Shown here one piece after another: positions 44,101 to 59,100 of a stretch of DNA of 64,000 bases. Under the pieces are notes generated by a model, which had not been told where the DNA came from, did no database searches, and saw only the letters and a program-made list of their open reading frames with translations. The translations under genes and the position numbers were made by a program. The DNA is from Meghimatium bilineatum (lineage: Eukaryota; Mollusca; Gastropoda; Stylommatophora; Philomycidae). The stretch lies in the NCBI GenBank assembly GCA_034231615.1, contig CM067311.1, forward strand, positions 9,797,746-9,861,745. Direction: 5' to 3'. Each line of letters begins with the position of its first letter. The first letter of the stretch is position 1.

Positions 44101-47100
44101 GCCATGGGACCTACCTTTACCTAACAGCCACAAATTGTCAAATTGAAAATACAATTTTCCTAGATAGCCATTGGCAGAGTATAATATCTTTGTCATGTGG
44201 ATATGGTAATAAGGGAACAAATCGCCCCATTATCTTGAATAAATTCTGGATGACAATCATAGGAGGGTTCACACACAGACTTAATGCAAATAAGATGGGC
44301 CTGTTTACTCTGTGAGCTCTGACTACCTTACTGTTAGCTTAATTCTCATGGGATACTGAGAATGAAATACATACGAAGGACATATAAGTAGAACTAGTCA
44401 TTGGATCATCATAATTTCTCCAGACACATCTATAGGTGCTCCGATCTCCACTTCATTGCATCCACCATTACATGATGATATGACAGTTTCAATTCTCTTT
44501 TGCTTAACATTCTTCCAAGCCAACAGTAGCGCTCATTTTTTCTCAAGACTGCACCTCGAGCCGAGTTCCTTTATTCAGGACTTGGAAAAGAAATCATCAC
44601 CTTCAGATTTTATTTGCCTGTGTGTTGTTTCTTGTAAGAAGTTCAAAATGTCAGCAGAATCTGTTGCTCCACTGGAAACAGTAGCAGTGCAAGCCAACCA
44701 ATAGTTACTCAGTACTGTGATCAAATCATTTAAGAAAATGAATATTGAACTAGTTATCAAGTACTTTGTTAAATTCATTTAGACAATGAATATATGACTA
44801 GTTACCCGATAATTTTATATTACAAAAATTTAAGATATCTGATATTCAATATTCCTTCTTATTGTGCCAGTCCTCCCAGCAGTAAACTCTCCCTTTAGGC
44901 AAATATCACACAAAATATTGCATCCAAATTATTAACTATTTTGAATGACCTTCTGCTCATGTTTTGCCGGGCCTAAAAGGGGAGTACGAAATAGCAACAC
45001 TGTTTACCTTCCGTGCATATCGTAAGAAGCAACTAAGGAGGTTACTGGGCGGTGTTGACTTTCTCATTCCATATAAGGTCAAAAATGACTCAGAAACCAT
45101 ATGAGTTCAGATATGTCAGGCTGCAAGAACCGATGATCCATAAAAAAATGAATATTTAAATTAATTGTCGATTATTTAGATCAATTAACCATAAAATATG
45201 TAGGCAGGCATTAATGGGAACAGGAATGAAAAAGGGGTTTGGACTGCGATCATAGTACCAAAAATTCGTATTAACTCTTTATGTCCACTGAGCCGCTAAT
45301 ATCTACATTTTGGAGACCCACTATGCAGAAAAGCCGCTCAAATCTACATTTTAATATGAATTTACTATCATGTTCGGCATAGCAGGAAAACCGTACAGAG
45401 ACAAAGAAGTAATAAATACATGAAACTTTGTATATTAATGTGTGCAAGCTTCACTATTTCTATTCAATTTATTGTGACAGGTATACTGTCGACTGCGTCC
45501 ACTTGATGATCCAAATGAAGCGGTGTGTGCTAAGAGTATTGGAGAAACAGTTGTGCAGCTTTTACTGCCTGAAGTATGTTATCTTTTCCTAACTCGACAT
45601 TAGAGCATACGTCACAAACTAGTATATGTCATAAACTAGCTGTCTTTTTATTAAAAAAATTGTTCTGTGCCAGTAAGATCATTTCATTCCTAAACTTTCC
45701 TGATTCTCTTTTTTGTTATTTTATATTTTTCTAACATTTTATTTTGTTGTTTATATTTGTGTGTGTCTTAGTCATTTGATGGTATATATTTATATACATT
45801 TTTAAATGTTATTTGACTTTCTCACATTATTATATTTAAAAATAAGGTATCGGTTGAGCAACTGTGGCCTATTTTTTAACGAAACAAATACATACATTAT
45901 GTATTCAGCACACATCGATATCCGAGGCCGCTACTTGGGTCACCCAGGAGGGGCTTGGATATTGGTGTTTGCAGTGCGCAATTCAAGGTATTCTTAGCGA
46001 ATTTTTAATCTGAGGTCAGTACGGTCACGAAATTGAATGAAACTACGTGTAATATTAAAAAAATTAGACTTATGACGTGATGAGGCCACATTTGCTCAAC
46101 CTCTACCAAAAATAATAATTGAAGCATATCCTGCGTAGAACATTGCTATTTAACTATTGTTGAATTTTAGATGCCTCTACAGTAATCCATCCAACTGTAA
46201 TGCCGTTACAATGTTGGTGACGGGCTTTCAAAATTGAGCTAATTCATCTATGTTGGGTTTGTGAGGCCATATTAAAACACTTTAATTGTGTTGCTTAATT
46301 GATATGGTTTTTCTTCACAATAAATTTGAAAAAAAATAGAAGGTAAATTTATAATGGGTAATAGAATCTCTGAACTGAATCTTGAAATTATCTTATGTTC
46401 TCACATTTTCATTCAATGTATAGTAATATACTTGCTGAGGTAAATACCTTCTATGTTTAGGTATGTTCCTTTCAGCTGTGGACTTTACTCCAATTTGGAA
46501 TATCGGAGCATTCGACCATAAAAAATAATGGATTTCATGTTTCAGCTAATCTTATCACCACAACCCCTATGATGTTAGACTTATATTTTGTGTTCACGTT
46601 GTTTAGGATTTGTGCACATTTAATTTTAATGTGATATTTTATGTGATTTAGATCTATTGATCTATTCGCTAAACCCTTTGTTGCCTTTCAGCATCAGGGG
46701 TATAAGAGTTTTCTGGAGACTGCCCTCTTGTGTACTGAGTATATTGTGGAATGTGTCGCCACTTTTATTTTGGTGGTCAATCGTTTTCATGGTCTGCCAT
46801 CACTGTATCTGTGCAGCATATCTTGCTGTGGAATTCTGTCTGATGATAGTCTGCTGATGTGCGCAAACCATTTGATAGGTTTGTCTCTTACTATATTCCA
46901 AGATTGGGGTGGTGCCGTTTTTTTGGACTAATGTCCTCTTTCCTTACTCTGTCTCTTAGCGATATTCCTAGGATTCTGCGTAAGCATGCCATTTCAGCTT
47001 TCGCAAGTTTATGTTTGTCTTGTGCTGTTGTTGTCCATGTTTGGCATTGGTAGCACAACGTTAGCATAATAATCATTTTGAATAGTGTTATTTTGGTGTT

Positions 47101-50100
47101 TAAATGTACGTTTTTGTTCCTGAAGATTGGTGTCATTTGCCCTAGGGCTTGGTATGCTTTACTACGTCATTTCTCTACTAATGTGCTGCACGTGAGCTCG
47201 AGATACACTCATTTCTCTACTAATGTGCTGCACGTGAGCTCGAGATACACTCATTTCTCTACTAATGTGCTGCACGTGAGCTCGAGATACACTCTTTTCT
47301 TTACTAATGTGCTCTATGTGAACTCTAAATACACTCTTTTCTTTACTAGTGTGCTGAATGTGAACAACTAATGTTCTCTTCAGATAAAAATTGCACATTT
47401 TCATTGTTTTCCATGGATTGCTGCATGTTTACTGCATTTTCCCCATTTCTGTTGCTTTACAGAATGCTGTGAGTAAAAATGGACAGCAGAAAGAGGTAAA
47501 TGATGTTTTTTATTAGTTCACAAAAACACACACATATATATATGTATATATTCAGAGCTATTTTATGTTTATTAGTGTTCTCACATTTCATTTATAACCA
47601 TACTTACGTTCATACTTGTATGGTTGTCCCCTCCAGTAAATTCAGATTTCTCTGAATCTTGTTGTAACATTTGAAAAAAAAATCACAGAAAGAAACATTG
47701 CCTGCAGATTTGAGGATATCTGATTATCTAGTTAATTAAAAACAAGTTAATTTCTCAAACGAAACAATATTTATAAGACAATTGTGGTAAGAAGGAAAGC
47801 ATGTCAAAATGGGAAAAGATAGAGAGAAAAAATGTGGTGTGCTGCAGTAAAGTTAACCTATAGCAATTTCGTACAGGTGTGAGATATTAGCAGTTTCGCA
47901 TTTCAGTGACTCTGCTATATGAGGGTGTTATCCATCTCATCTCCTTCACAGTCTTTACTTCTCGGATTAATCTGGTAATAAAGGCGGGGTCGATCCGGGA
48001 GCCATTGCGATCCATTTCCTTTTCAACTTGGGAATGAACCCAGGACCACTCATGCGATGCCAGTGCGCTAACTACTGCGCTACACACACATCCATATTTT
48101 AAAAATCTTTCTAGAGCCATCCTGTAATATATGTAGTAGAAATAATTTGACAGTTTGTCTGACAAAGCATTGTATTTGTTTATTGAATTGATAGGAACAG
48201 AGAAATATTTGCGAAATCTGAAAGTTTAAATATGCAAAAATTATTGTAGGTTAACTTGGCACAAAGTGATTTATCTATTCCTTTCTGAGCTCCCTGTTTG
48301 ACACAGATCTTAATAAACATAACTTCTTTCACCTGTTTGTCTTTAGTTATTCCTTACAATTATTTCCATCTTACAATGTTGATTTAGAACTAACTCTGAG
48401 ATTTTATATTAACAAGTGTCACTAACACATAAAAAAAAGTGTAAGTTTCGGTCCTGTTTTTTTTTAGATTTTTCCTAAAGCTTCCCCTTTTTGCAGTAGC
48501 TGTTACCACACATTTATGTTTCAAATGTTGTAGTAGTAGTAGCAATCTTGACATAATTAAAAATGAATGTACCATAGTTTTACAAAGCCTTTTACAAGGA
48601 TGATTCCTCTACATTTTATGGATGGCTACATTATCAACAAGAGGCTGAAAAACAGAATAGAACAATCGTTTGACAAAAAGGCCTTTATCAAGTCTATCTA
48701 TAGTCTTTTCTCTGCTTTTGCTGTAAGGCACCACAGGATTGAATAATAATCGATTTTCGAGCTATGGCATGAGATTTGGTCGTTTGGCCGTAATGTTGTG
48801 ACATCCCAGAATATTTTAACTCTTTCAATTGACCTTCGTCTTGGTCTTTCTTTGTACCTTGCTGTTTTCATTTTCATGTTGTATGCTCTTGCCACTGGCC
48901 AATAAAGGTTCATTCTCATTAAGTGGCTTATTTTCAGTTCCACTTCAGTCTCTGTTTTTCAATATATTTGACCACAGATGTTGTTCCAAACAGTTATTGT
49001 AATCTCTTCATTCCTAACACGATTTCTTCTTGTAATCTCTTCATTCCTAACATGATTTCTTCTTGTAATCTCTTCATTCCTAACACGATTTCTTCTTGTA
49101 ATCTCTTCATTCCTAACATGATTTCTTCTTGTAATCTCTTCATTCCTAACACGATTTCTTCTTGTAATCTCTTCATTCCTAACATGATTTCTTCTTGTAA
49201 TCTCTTCATTCCTAACACGATTTCTTATTGTAATCTCTTCATTCCTAACATGATTTCTTCTTGTAATCTCTTCATTCCTAACACGATTTCTTCTTGTAAT
49301 CTCTTCATTCCTAACATGAATTCTTCTTGTAATCTCTTCATTCCTAACATGAATTCTTCTTGTAATCTCTTCATTTCTAACATGAAATCTTTTTTTATCA
49401 AGTAAAGGATATAATACACATTGCAACAGTTTCTCATTAAGTCATTTGTTTTATTGATATCACATTAATTAAGCAGTTTTACTTTTACGCATACCTTTAG
49501 TTAAATAATTCTATAAATCAGTAAATAATTGGACTTGTATTAAAATGAATGACATTACTAAAAGCTGCCAGGCAGTGACGATAGATCTGATCTGTTTGTG
49601 CATGAGCCTAATTTTGTCCTGCTTTTTTCCACCTTGTCATGGTGACCTTTCGTAACCTTTTCACATTCTGATAATGGCTACTATATCTTATGATGACTTG
49701 CATACTTGATGTTCATGGCATCATACTTATGTTTTTTTTCAAATTATTGACATGCAGATGTGTAGTGGTTAATTCACCTGTCAGTAGATCAGATGGATTT
49801 GACTTCTCTGCCTGCAGTGGTGGATTCACTCTTGGTTTGCAAAAATGTCATACAGAATTATTACGATGTGTACTTTTTGTTTGATCCAGCGTATGTTCTT
49901 TTGGAAGAAGAACCTGTTGGAATTGATTATGTTATATCTGTTCAGATCGTTCCATCCACCCTGTTATAACGTCATAGAAATAAATGTAACTGCATTTATT
50001 TACATATTTTATGTAGGCTTGCAGTTTTTGATTGTTTTCAGCTGTGTTCTGAAATTATAAATCTATCCATATGACAATAAAACCTTGGTATACTAACATT

Positions 50101-53100
50101 ACTCATCTGTTGATGAAGTTCAACATGTGAGCATGTAATAGTAAGGTTGATTGCCTACCATGCAAGTTTTAACCTTTAGCTGCCTGGCTTACTTTTTAAC
50201 AATGAGTGTTATTGTTGGTGGGTGTTTGAAAAAGTAATATATTGTTTCTGTTGTTTCTGAGTTTTAAAAACAATTTTTGTGCATGTAAATTAACAATTTA
50301 ATATATACTGAAACTACATATATTCATGTTTTTTGTTCTGTATGTGTGGCAGAAGAGGTGTGAGAAAATTGTGAAGTTGAAAAATTGGGAATAAAATTGC
50401 ACTAAATATAAATAAAATTTGCAACATACATATACTTGAGCAATGTGTGGGATCACTGATACAATCGTTCTCCATACATATCCCTGTTGTATTTATGTTG
50501 TTTCATAACCAAACTAACATAATGTGGACTGAAAAAACAAATAAAACATGTAAATGTCACAATGTCTGCCATTCTGTTAGGTCTACGCTGACATACAATG
50601 TAATTATATCATTGGCACTCTTGATAAATTTCTCCACTTATCTCGACCTATTTTATTTATGTTATTTCATAAATAAACTAATGTTCACATAATATTGAAA
50701 CAAATAAAACATGTAGATATCACTTACCATGCTGGTCCAGTCTGTTCAAGACTAATTCCAGAAATATTTCACCCGAGCACACTCCTAATTATATCCAATG
50801 TGACTCTTTGTCATATTTCTGAATTCTCTATTTTCTATGTATTAATAATATATTCGTAGAAAACACATGTAATACCTTAGAAATAATCATCATCGGAATC
50901 CATTAATATTTATGCTAGTATATTGTCCATGTTAAAGTTTGTAAGCGATTTGAAAAGTAAAAAAAAAACTATCTGAAATGATAGCACTGAACTTTATCTA
51001 ACGAAATATAAATTTATATTATTGTTATTTATTCTCTTGTATTTAATTTTCAGTACCAGTTCACATATCAGCATGTTTTTGATGAGTTTGCATCTCAGAA
51101 AGCTGTATTTGATTACATTGCTCTCCCTCTTGTTGAAGATTTGATCGCTGGTAAAAATGGTAAGTCTGTTTGAATTTATAATACAATAACAAATATATGC
51201 AGAAAAGTCTTGGCTCATTTATCATCCTTTGTAGCACATACAGAGATCTGTTTAGTTTTGATTCTAGTATTCTCTCTCTTAGCCTGTAGATTTGGCTTAA
51301 TGTATAATATATAGGGTTATCTTTAAGTATCGACGTTGCAGTCTAACAATGATTGAATTGAAATTTTTACATTTTGGTTATAGGTGACTGCAGTCAGTTG
51401 TGACTCAGTCTATAGCACAGACGACAACTTTGTATTGTTTTTTTCTTTCTTATTGGTATCTTTTTCATGGATATGATCATATTTTTTTCTTCTGACTGTG
51501 CATGATTTATACATCCAGTTGGTCTTTAAGTACCTTCCTTAACCAGTCTATCATCATTTATTATAATTGTAGATTTGAACATATTTGTCACAGCAAAAAT
51601 GTAATATTTAGACTGCTTGGACAATATTTTAATTTTATTTAACATTTTTCAGGTCTCTTGTTCACGTATGGAATCACAGGGTCTGGGAAAACATATACCA
51701 TGACTGGTAGACCAGAAGATCAGGGAATTCTCCCTAGATGTCTGGATGTCATTTTCAACAGTATAGGCCATCAACAGACAAAGAAATATGTGAGTAATTG
51801 TTTGTACAAACAATGTAGCAAAATATCGATTTATCAGTCCATAGAAGTCGGTAAGAACAAATATATTTTCATGATTAAGTAATAGTGTTTGATTATTATT
51901 GTAAGGAGATTCAACAATGCACAGTAGTAGAAAAATGGGTTATTTCATTAGCAATTAAAAGGCATACATTTCACATGAGCTTATTCCAAGAAATTGATAT
52001 GAATGCCTCACATTAAGAAAATAGAGGCAAGAAAGAAACTTGCCATCCTGAGGAAAATGGCAGGATCAACACAGAAAAGTGAAAAAGCATGCCAGAACAC
52101 CAATGAAGACTAGATTAACCAGTGGAAGGCTAAGAGAAGCAGTTTTCTTCTCAAATTCTGGTAGCAGTTTTCTGCTCAAACTCTGGTAGATGATGTTGGG
52201 ATACAGTAAATATTGTGCAGTGTATACCAGGTGTTGTTTTTGTCCCATTGTTTATTCTCTCATGGTGTCTACTTTGTGGCTGTTGGTTACTGTGGCATGG
52301 ACATCGTTTCTGATTAGTGTCATTCCGTCACAATTCAAACACTTACTTTTGTGCTGTGATGTTGATTTCTTTCTGTGGTAGTATTGTTTTCTGAAGGAGA
52401 GCTACGTGTACATTTTCATGTATTCTTGTAATGTTTTTGTTACTTATGTGATCTTGTTTTGTATACCTGCTGTGTTTAGTTGTAGGATATTTAGGCTTCC
52501 CCCTCACTGACTTTTCGCAAGGAGCAGGGGAGTAATCTAACTTGCGCAGGCTTTGGTAACTGAGGCAGCGCCCTAGCTCGTATTGTAAATTTTGTTTGAA
52601 TGGCATTGTTTACTGCAGATTCTTCACCCAAAAGAATCTCATACAAAAAATTTCTTCCTCTATCAGAAACTGGTCTTGTGGTCAAGTTCACTCATAAGAA
52701 AAGATTTGCTTTTAGGGATTCAGGCGGGATTCGCAGAGATGCATTCTCCACTGGTCACAAGCAGTTTAGAGGCAGGTCTTGATCCTTCATTCTGTGGTTG
52801 AGTATTTGCTATTCGAGTTTCTAGATCCTTCATGTTCTCTTGACCCTGCTTCCATTATCATTACTTCCATGATTTGGACATGTTCTGACTGGAAGCAATG
52901 CCAGTTTGTAAGACGCTCTCGCTGCAACTGGGACATTAGACAGGGCCTGTATCTACTCAAGGTAAAGAAGTTCCTCATCACCATTCAGGATCCTTGGTGT
53001 GGTCATCGAGATTAAACAAGAAGGTGTGGTAGACAATAAAAGAGAAAGGTGAGACTTGGTTATACACCAGACACTCTGACGCTTCCACAGTAAGCTTTGT

Positions 53101-56100
53101 TTAAACAGGAGTACCACGAGAAGGTGTTGCTATGGGCACATTTGTGCATGGGAGGCGTATATGCTAGAAGCTTACTATCAGACCGGACAATAACTTCTGT
53201 GGCAATCAGCTGCACCTGGACTGTGAATTCAAGTCCCAATCTTTGTGTTGTAAGCGGGACAGACCCGACATGTCCATCCACCCCTTTGGTCAATATAAAT
53301 TCATCTGTCTTACTCTGAATACATTACTGTGAATCAGTTTAGTGGTTAGATAGCAATGTTTTCTATTAATCTATTGTAGGTCTTCAGACCCGATCGTTTG
53401 AATGGATTTGAGGTTCAGTCTGAGGTTGATGCCATGGCTGAAAGGCAAAGAAGAGATGTTATGCCTAATTTTACCACACCAAGCAAGACTTCTTTGAAAA
53501 GGTATGCTTTATTTATTGTTATAAATATAGAACTAAAATGTGCATATGTGTTGCCAAGGCCCTAAAGGGGAGTAAAAGAATAACAATACTATTTACCATC
53601 CATGCATGTCATAAGAGACGGCTAAGGAGGTCTTGCGATGTGTGTGGCTACCCGGGGCTGAAACAATTTTGACATATGCTTTCCAGAACTAACATTGCCA
53701 ATTTCGCGAATACTCTGCATTCGCCAGAGACATGTTCATACATTCTTCAATGTCGCTGGTCCATCGTCTTCGTGGTCCTCCTCTTCTTCTCTTGCCTGGC
53801 ACTCTGCACTCAAGACTCAGCATTTCTATACCATCATGTCTCTTTAAGTGTCCAAAATACTGTAGCTTCCTTATGATTGTATTTAGAAACCACCCTTCAT
53901 TTAGTTTAAGTAATTTCAAATGAATTTATTCTTCCAGATATTGTCTTGTTTAAACTCCAAGCCTCGCATCCATATGTTCACTAGGAAAACACATGATCTT
54001 AAAAGAGTTATTTTAGTATCATTATTACTACTTTGCCACTGCTTTAACATTTGTGTTAATTATTTTGTTACAATTGTGTCTAATTTTATGAACGACATAC
54101 ATATTTTTATGGGGCGCTTGATGTAGGACCATAAAAAGGCCATTTACTTTCTTTGCAAGTCTCTAGGGTTTTTAAAGTTACTCGCTATAATTCTATTATT
54201 TCTGCTGAAGACGGATGTGTTGGGCCATTGGCACACAACGCATTTCCATTCTCTGGACTACATCCTGCTGGAAATCTAATAGGACCATGGTCCTGCTACA
54301 AAAGAAATTCGTCGGGAGTTTGAGAATGAACGCTGAAGAAGATTATTATTTATTGTACCAATAATTACCTTCTTGTAGCCCCTGATTTCAAACTTTTTCT
54401 TTCTGGCGGCGCCCCCCTCCCCGTGACTTACTGGAGGTCATATGTACCTCTACATGATGCACATCCACTTTTGCCTATGTGTATACACAATCTTGTGGAC
54501 TTGAAAGGAGAGCTGAGAAGAGTAGCACGTCTACCTGTCATGTATGTTGTAAGAGGTGACAAATGTAAGTTGTTGGGGCACAAAAAAGGAAGCAAGGAAT
54601 AGCAACACTGACTTACCATGCCTATTATAAAATGTGACTAAGGAGGTTTGGGTACAGTTGCCTGTCCGCCTTTAGGTCAAACTGACCTAAAGACACCATG
54701 TTGAAATTGGATGTGTTAGGCAGAAAGGCATAGATATCATACCCCTAAGAACCAAGGGATCAACAAAATAAACTATCAGTACTGCACATGTCTCTTTACG
54801 GAAGTTGCTGGAAGGTGGTTTGTATGAAAAAAGCTGTATGCCCATGTCACCACATCATGTAAAGGGTGAGTTTTTTAAATTACTGTCAGACAGAAAAAAA
54901 CCCAGTCCTGACCAGAAGTTAAACCCTGAACTTCACGGTTGTGAGACAAACAATTTTCTACTAACAATCTAGAAGAAGAAAAATAATTTAAGTGATGTGC
55001 CTTTTGTTTTCAATCAGACCTGACTCATGTGACACAGATCGTATTGTTGACCCGACAAAAGTAGACACAGTGGAAGATGACAATAACTATGCTGTATTTG
55101 TTTCGTACATTGAAATTTACAATAACTACGTCTATGACTTATTGGAAGAGCTACCATACAATGCTATAACTGGATACAAGTAAGTGAACTTGAACTGTTT
55201 TAGCCATTTACAAATTTACGACTTTGTATCATTTGTTACATTTTATGTAGTACTGGTAGAACTTACCGTAAACACTTAGAAGGTAGAATGAAGAGGCATT
55301 TTCAAGATTGTCTTTGTATTAAACATTACATTTTATATAATATTATCCCATCGAGGCCAGATCTTTGCAGCAAAGATGGGACTTAACTTAGCCAACAAAA
55401 GCTGAAAACTAAGACTTGTCAGACTCTCCAATAATCGAGTAAGACCACAGTCTGCCCTAGCAAGTACAGGTTCTGAAGACGGAGGTAACTAACCAGCCAA
55501 GAGGCACACCACAGTAATATCACGCATGAATGTGAGAAAAATGTCTCAATCTGTCCACTCAATTACAGATATAGATATTTTTAAGCATTCAAAAGATGAT
55601 GAAGACATATGTAGTACTAGTAGAACTTACTGCCTACAGAGTAGAATGAAGAGTGAGGTGAACCAGTGAGCAACAGGGATTCACCAACAGACTCAGTGAT
55701 TCTATCAGACTCTCAAAGTATGCTGCACAAGATAGAAAAGGGTATGATCAAAACTCTTCTCAACAACGCACAGAGCATTACATGCGTCTACTGTCCAGGT
55801 CATGCTGGGGTCAGGGGAAACGAAAGAGCCGATGTGTTGGCTGGTAAAGCCTTGGTGAACGGCACTGAGATAAGAAGAGACAGGATTGAATTGATTAGAG
55901 CAGTCATGGATACCCTACGAGAAGACGAGGAAGAAGTCAAATGAGTCAATGTACATATTCAGAGAATGGGAGAAAGTGCTCCCTCTCTGGAAAGATCAGA
56001 ACGTGTAATAGGCAATGACTGGGACACTGAGCGTATACACTTTTAGGTGGCTGACATTTGTAATTTGACACATGAGGCTGACTGTACGGTGTTCTTCATA

Positions 56101-59100
56101 TTCGGTGGTCCCTGGTTTCTTAGGTAAGGCTATAAATATGGACCAAATTAAGTCATCGGGAATGTGTCCACTATTATATGTCATTCGGCAATTTTGTTTT
56201 GATTATTTCAACTAATCATTATATGGTAGTAAAATAAACTAAGTACCTCTAATGGTGAGGAACGCTCTTTTCAACCATGGATAATGACGGTTGTGATTCA
56301 AACAGTTTAAAAATGCAACTAGAAATTTCTTTTTTTGTTGATATTTCATGAAATATGATAAAATTAGAACATAGTCGCCCGTGTGTTGCCGGGGCCCGAA
56401 ATGGGAGCAAAGAATAGCAACACTTTACCTTCCATGCATGTCGTAAGAGGCGAGTACGGAGGTTATGCGATGGAGCTAGCCATCGCATATAGGGCCAGTG
56501 ACCCAAAGCCTTGATGAAGTCGGACGTGCAAGGCCGAAAGGCGCAGATATCGCAGCAATGCTGTATACCATGACAACGCATTCTTTTATCCGGGCTACAT
56601 CCTGCTAATCTGCAGGAGTTTAAGAACGAACGTAGAAGAAGAAGACGAACATAGTTACATAAGGAGATGTAAGATGGCAAGTTTATATTTAATCTGAAGC
56701 TGGAGGGCAGCTATTTCAGTACTTTTGTTGTTTGTTTGAGAATCCCAGGGATTGCGAGTGATTAGCTCTTACGTATGTGCAGTGGGGTGGTTTTTCTGAG
56801 CTTTCATGCGCAGGATACTTCATATTCCAGCTTAGTGCAATGCCTATTTGAAGGAGCCTTCTACTCAGAGGTGGTCTGTTGCATGGGTGGTTTGTTTGGT
56901 GAGACCCGCAAACGCATGCGTGTGCAGCAATATTGTTAAATAAGGAAATTAAAAATGATATATGTTGCTCAGAGAGGGTATCTGTGGCATAGTGGTCATG
57001 CTATCTGCCTTGTGGTCTCTGTGGTCACGTGGTAGCAGATTTGAGGGAAACTATCAAGCATGATATGGGTGGTACTCTCTTCATGCTGAGATGGGCGGGT
57101 ACCATACAGGTGAAACGTGTACAGTGAAATCAATCCTCTGCATCTTTTGACACCCACCTTTGTTTTCTTGATAGACCTCCACAGACTAAGATCTTGCGCA
57201 CAGACTCCTCAGACAACATGTATGTTCATAATTGTACAGAGGTGGAGGTGAAGCAGCCACAAGAAGCCATTGATGTGTTCTATAAAGGTGAGATTAATAC
57301 AAGAATTACCTGTATAATTGATTGAGAGAAACATCATCATTGCTAAAACCATTCATTTGCTATAGGGTCATGTGTTGTTTGTATGTATAGATTCAAATGT
57401 TGGAGAATGTAGTAAAAGACAATACGCTAAAGCAGAGGTAACTGAGAAATAGACAAAGAATATTGCAGACATAAAATAAATATTGAATTATTATTCTTCT
57501 GCGTTCAGCAACTGTGGTCATGGTATATTGTCAGGCCCGTCGTCAAGACGAAGTCCACTGTCTTCTCCAGCTAACGACCCCTACCAGGCACGTCCACAGA
57601 TGGATGATATCCATATATGGAGTGCCAGCTGCAATTAACGGATCAAACCGGTGCTGCTGCCTACCAGGACGGGGGCGAGATTTCAGGCGGCGCTGATATC
57701 CCCACTGAAATACCCCATGTGTCCAATGATGAGCAGTTTCAAGCGAGTATGCGCCGCTATAAGCTCATGCTATTGGCATGGGGTTATTAATTCCCAAGTC
57801 AGGAGCATACTGGGGGAGAGGATCCCCCACCCCCCCCCCCCATTTCTGCCTTTGCTATCACCATCGGGAGATGGAAAGGCTAGGGGAGACAACTCAGACT
57901 GAAAAATCACAACCCATCCTGTCAAAGACGGAGTGTGTTAGCCAGCGATGGCGCAGATAAATGGGATAAATTAGGGCACAATAGATCATTATTGAAATCA
58001 TAATGATTTTTCTTTAATCATCAATCTGCTTGTTACCATTACAACAGCTATCATTACAAGACAAAATGATATTTATCCAACATATTAATAAGAAAGTGGA
58101 TTGGATCTATCTATCTATATCTATCTGTCTATCTATGTTCCTTCAGCGTCGAATACGATGCATAGGGCAGAAACTAGAGCACCCGAAGAAATAAGATATT
58201 GATTCATCTTTGAATGGTGAGTCCCCGCCGAAGACAGATGTGCCGGGCCATTGGCGCAAATAAAACGGCGGCACAACGCATTTCCATTCTCTGGACTACA
58301 TCCTGCTAGAAATCTAGTAGGACAATGGTCTTGCTACAAAGGAGATCCAGCAGGAGTTTGAGAATGAACGATGAAGAAGAAGAAGAATGGTGAGCTTCTT
58401 CTATCAAAGGTCTTGGTATTTTGCCCATCCTTTGCATATGAGCATTTAGGAAACAGTGGTCTGTTTATTATCCTTTAGCATGCTGTGTTTACAATTACGC
58501 AGTTTCTCTTCAGCTGCGGAATTAGTTTTTGGAAATGTTACGCAATCGTTGGTTGCTGTTTTGAAATCGCGATAACCTTTTTGTTGTTACAGATATTTAA
58601 ATAATATAGTTACAGACATATAAATAAAGAATTAAATTCTTCATATATTGGTGTACATTTTGTTTGTGTGTACGAGACGTGTGATAAAGACAGATTTAGA
58701 CCTATCTAGGCGTACCGTATTTTTGATTGATCGACAGCTGTGAAATCTGTTGACTATTATATATTTTACATAATGGAAACCTCATGGTATATTTTAAATA
58801 ATGTATTTGAAGAAAATACCTCTCAAGTTTTTCACTTTTCCATCTGAATAAATTATGATTTCACTGAATATACGATGAACAAATAGTATAATAAACTCGA
58901 TTCAGTCATGTCGCTTCGCTTCAAAGCCGATGCTTATAGATTGCTCGGATTTCCATTTCATAATCACATTACATTGTATATCACCATTTTAACAATGAAA
59001 ACAGGAAGTTAGATCAATTTTCTTCTCAATGTTGCCAAAACATTCTGTCAAAAAGTGACCAATATCGATTTTTTTTCATTTCGTCTTGGGTTTAATGAAA

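Noticed and set aside
52592-53318. Cluster of frames in KIF23 intron 6 as an additional exon
   Set aside because: Exons 6 and 7 already join in phase and match the family without a gap. The frames match nothing I recognise.
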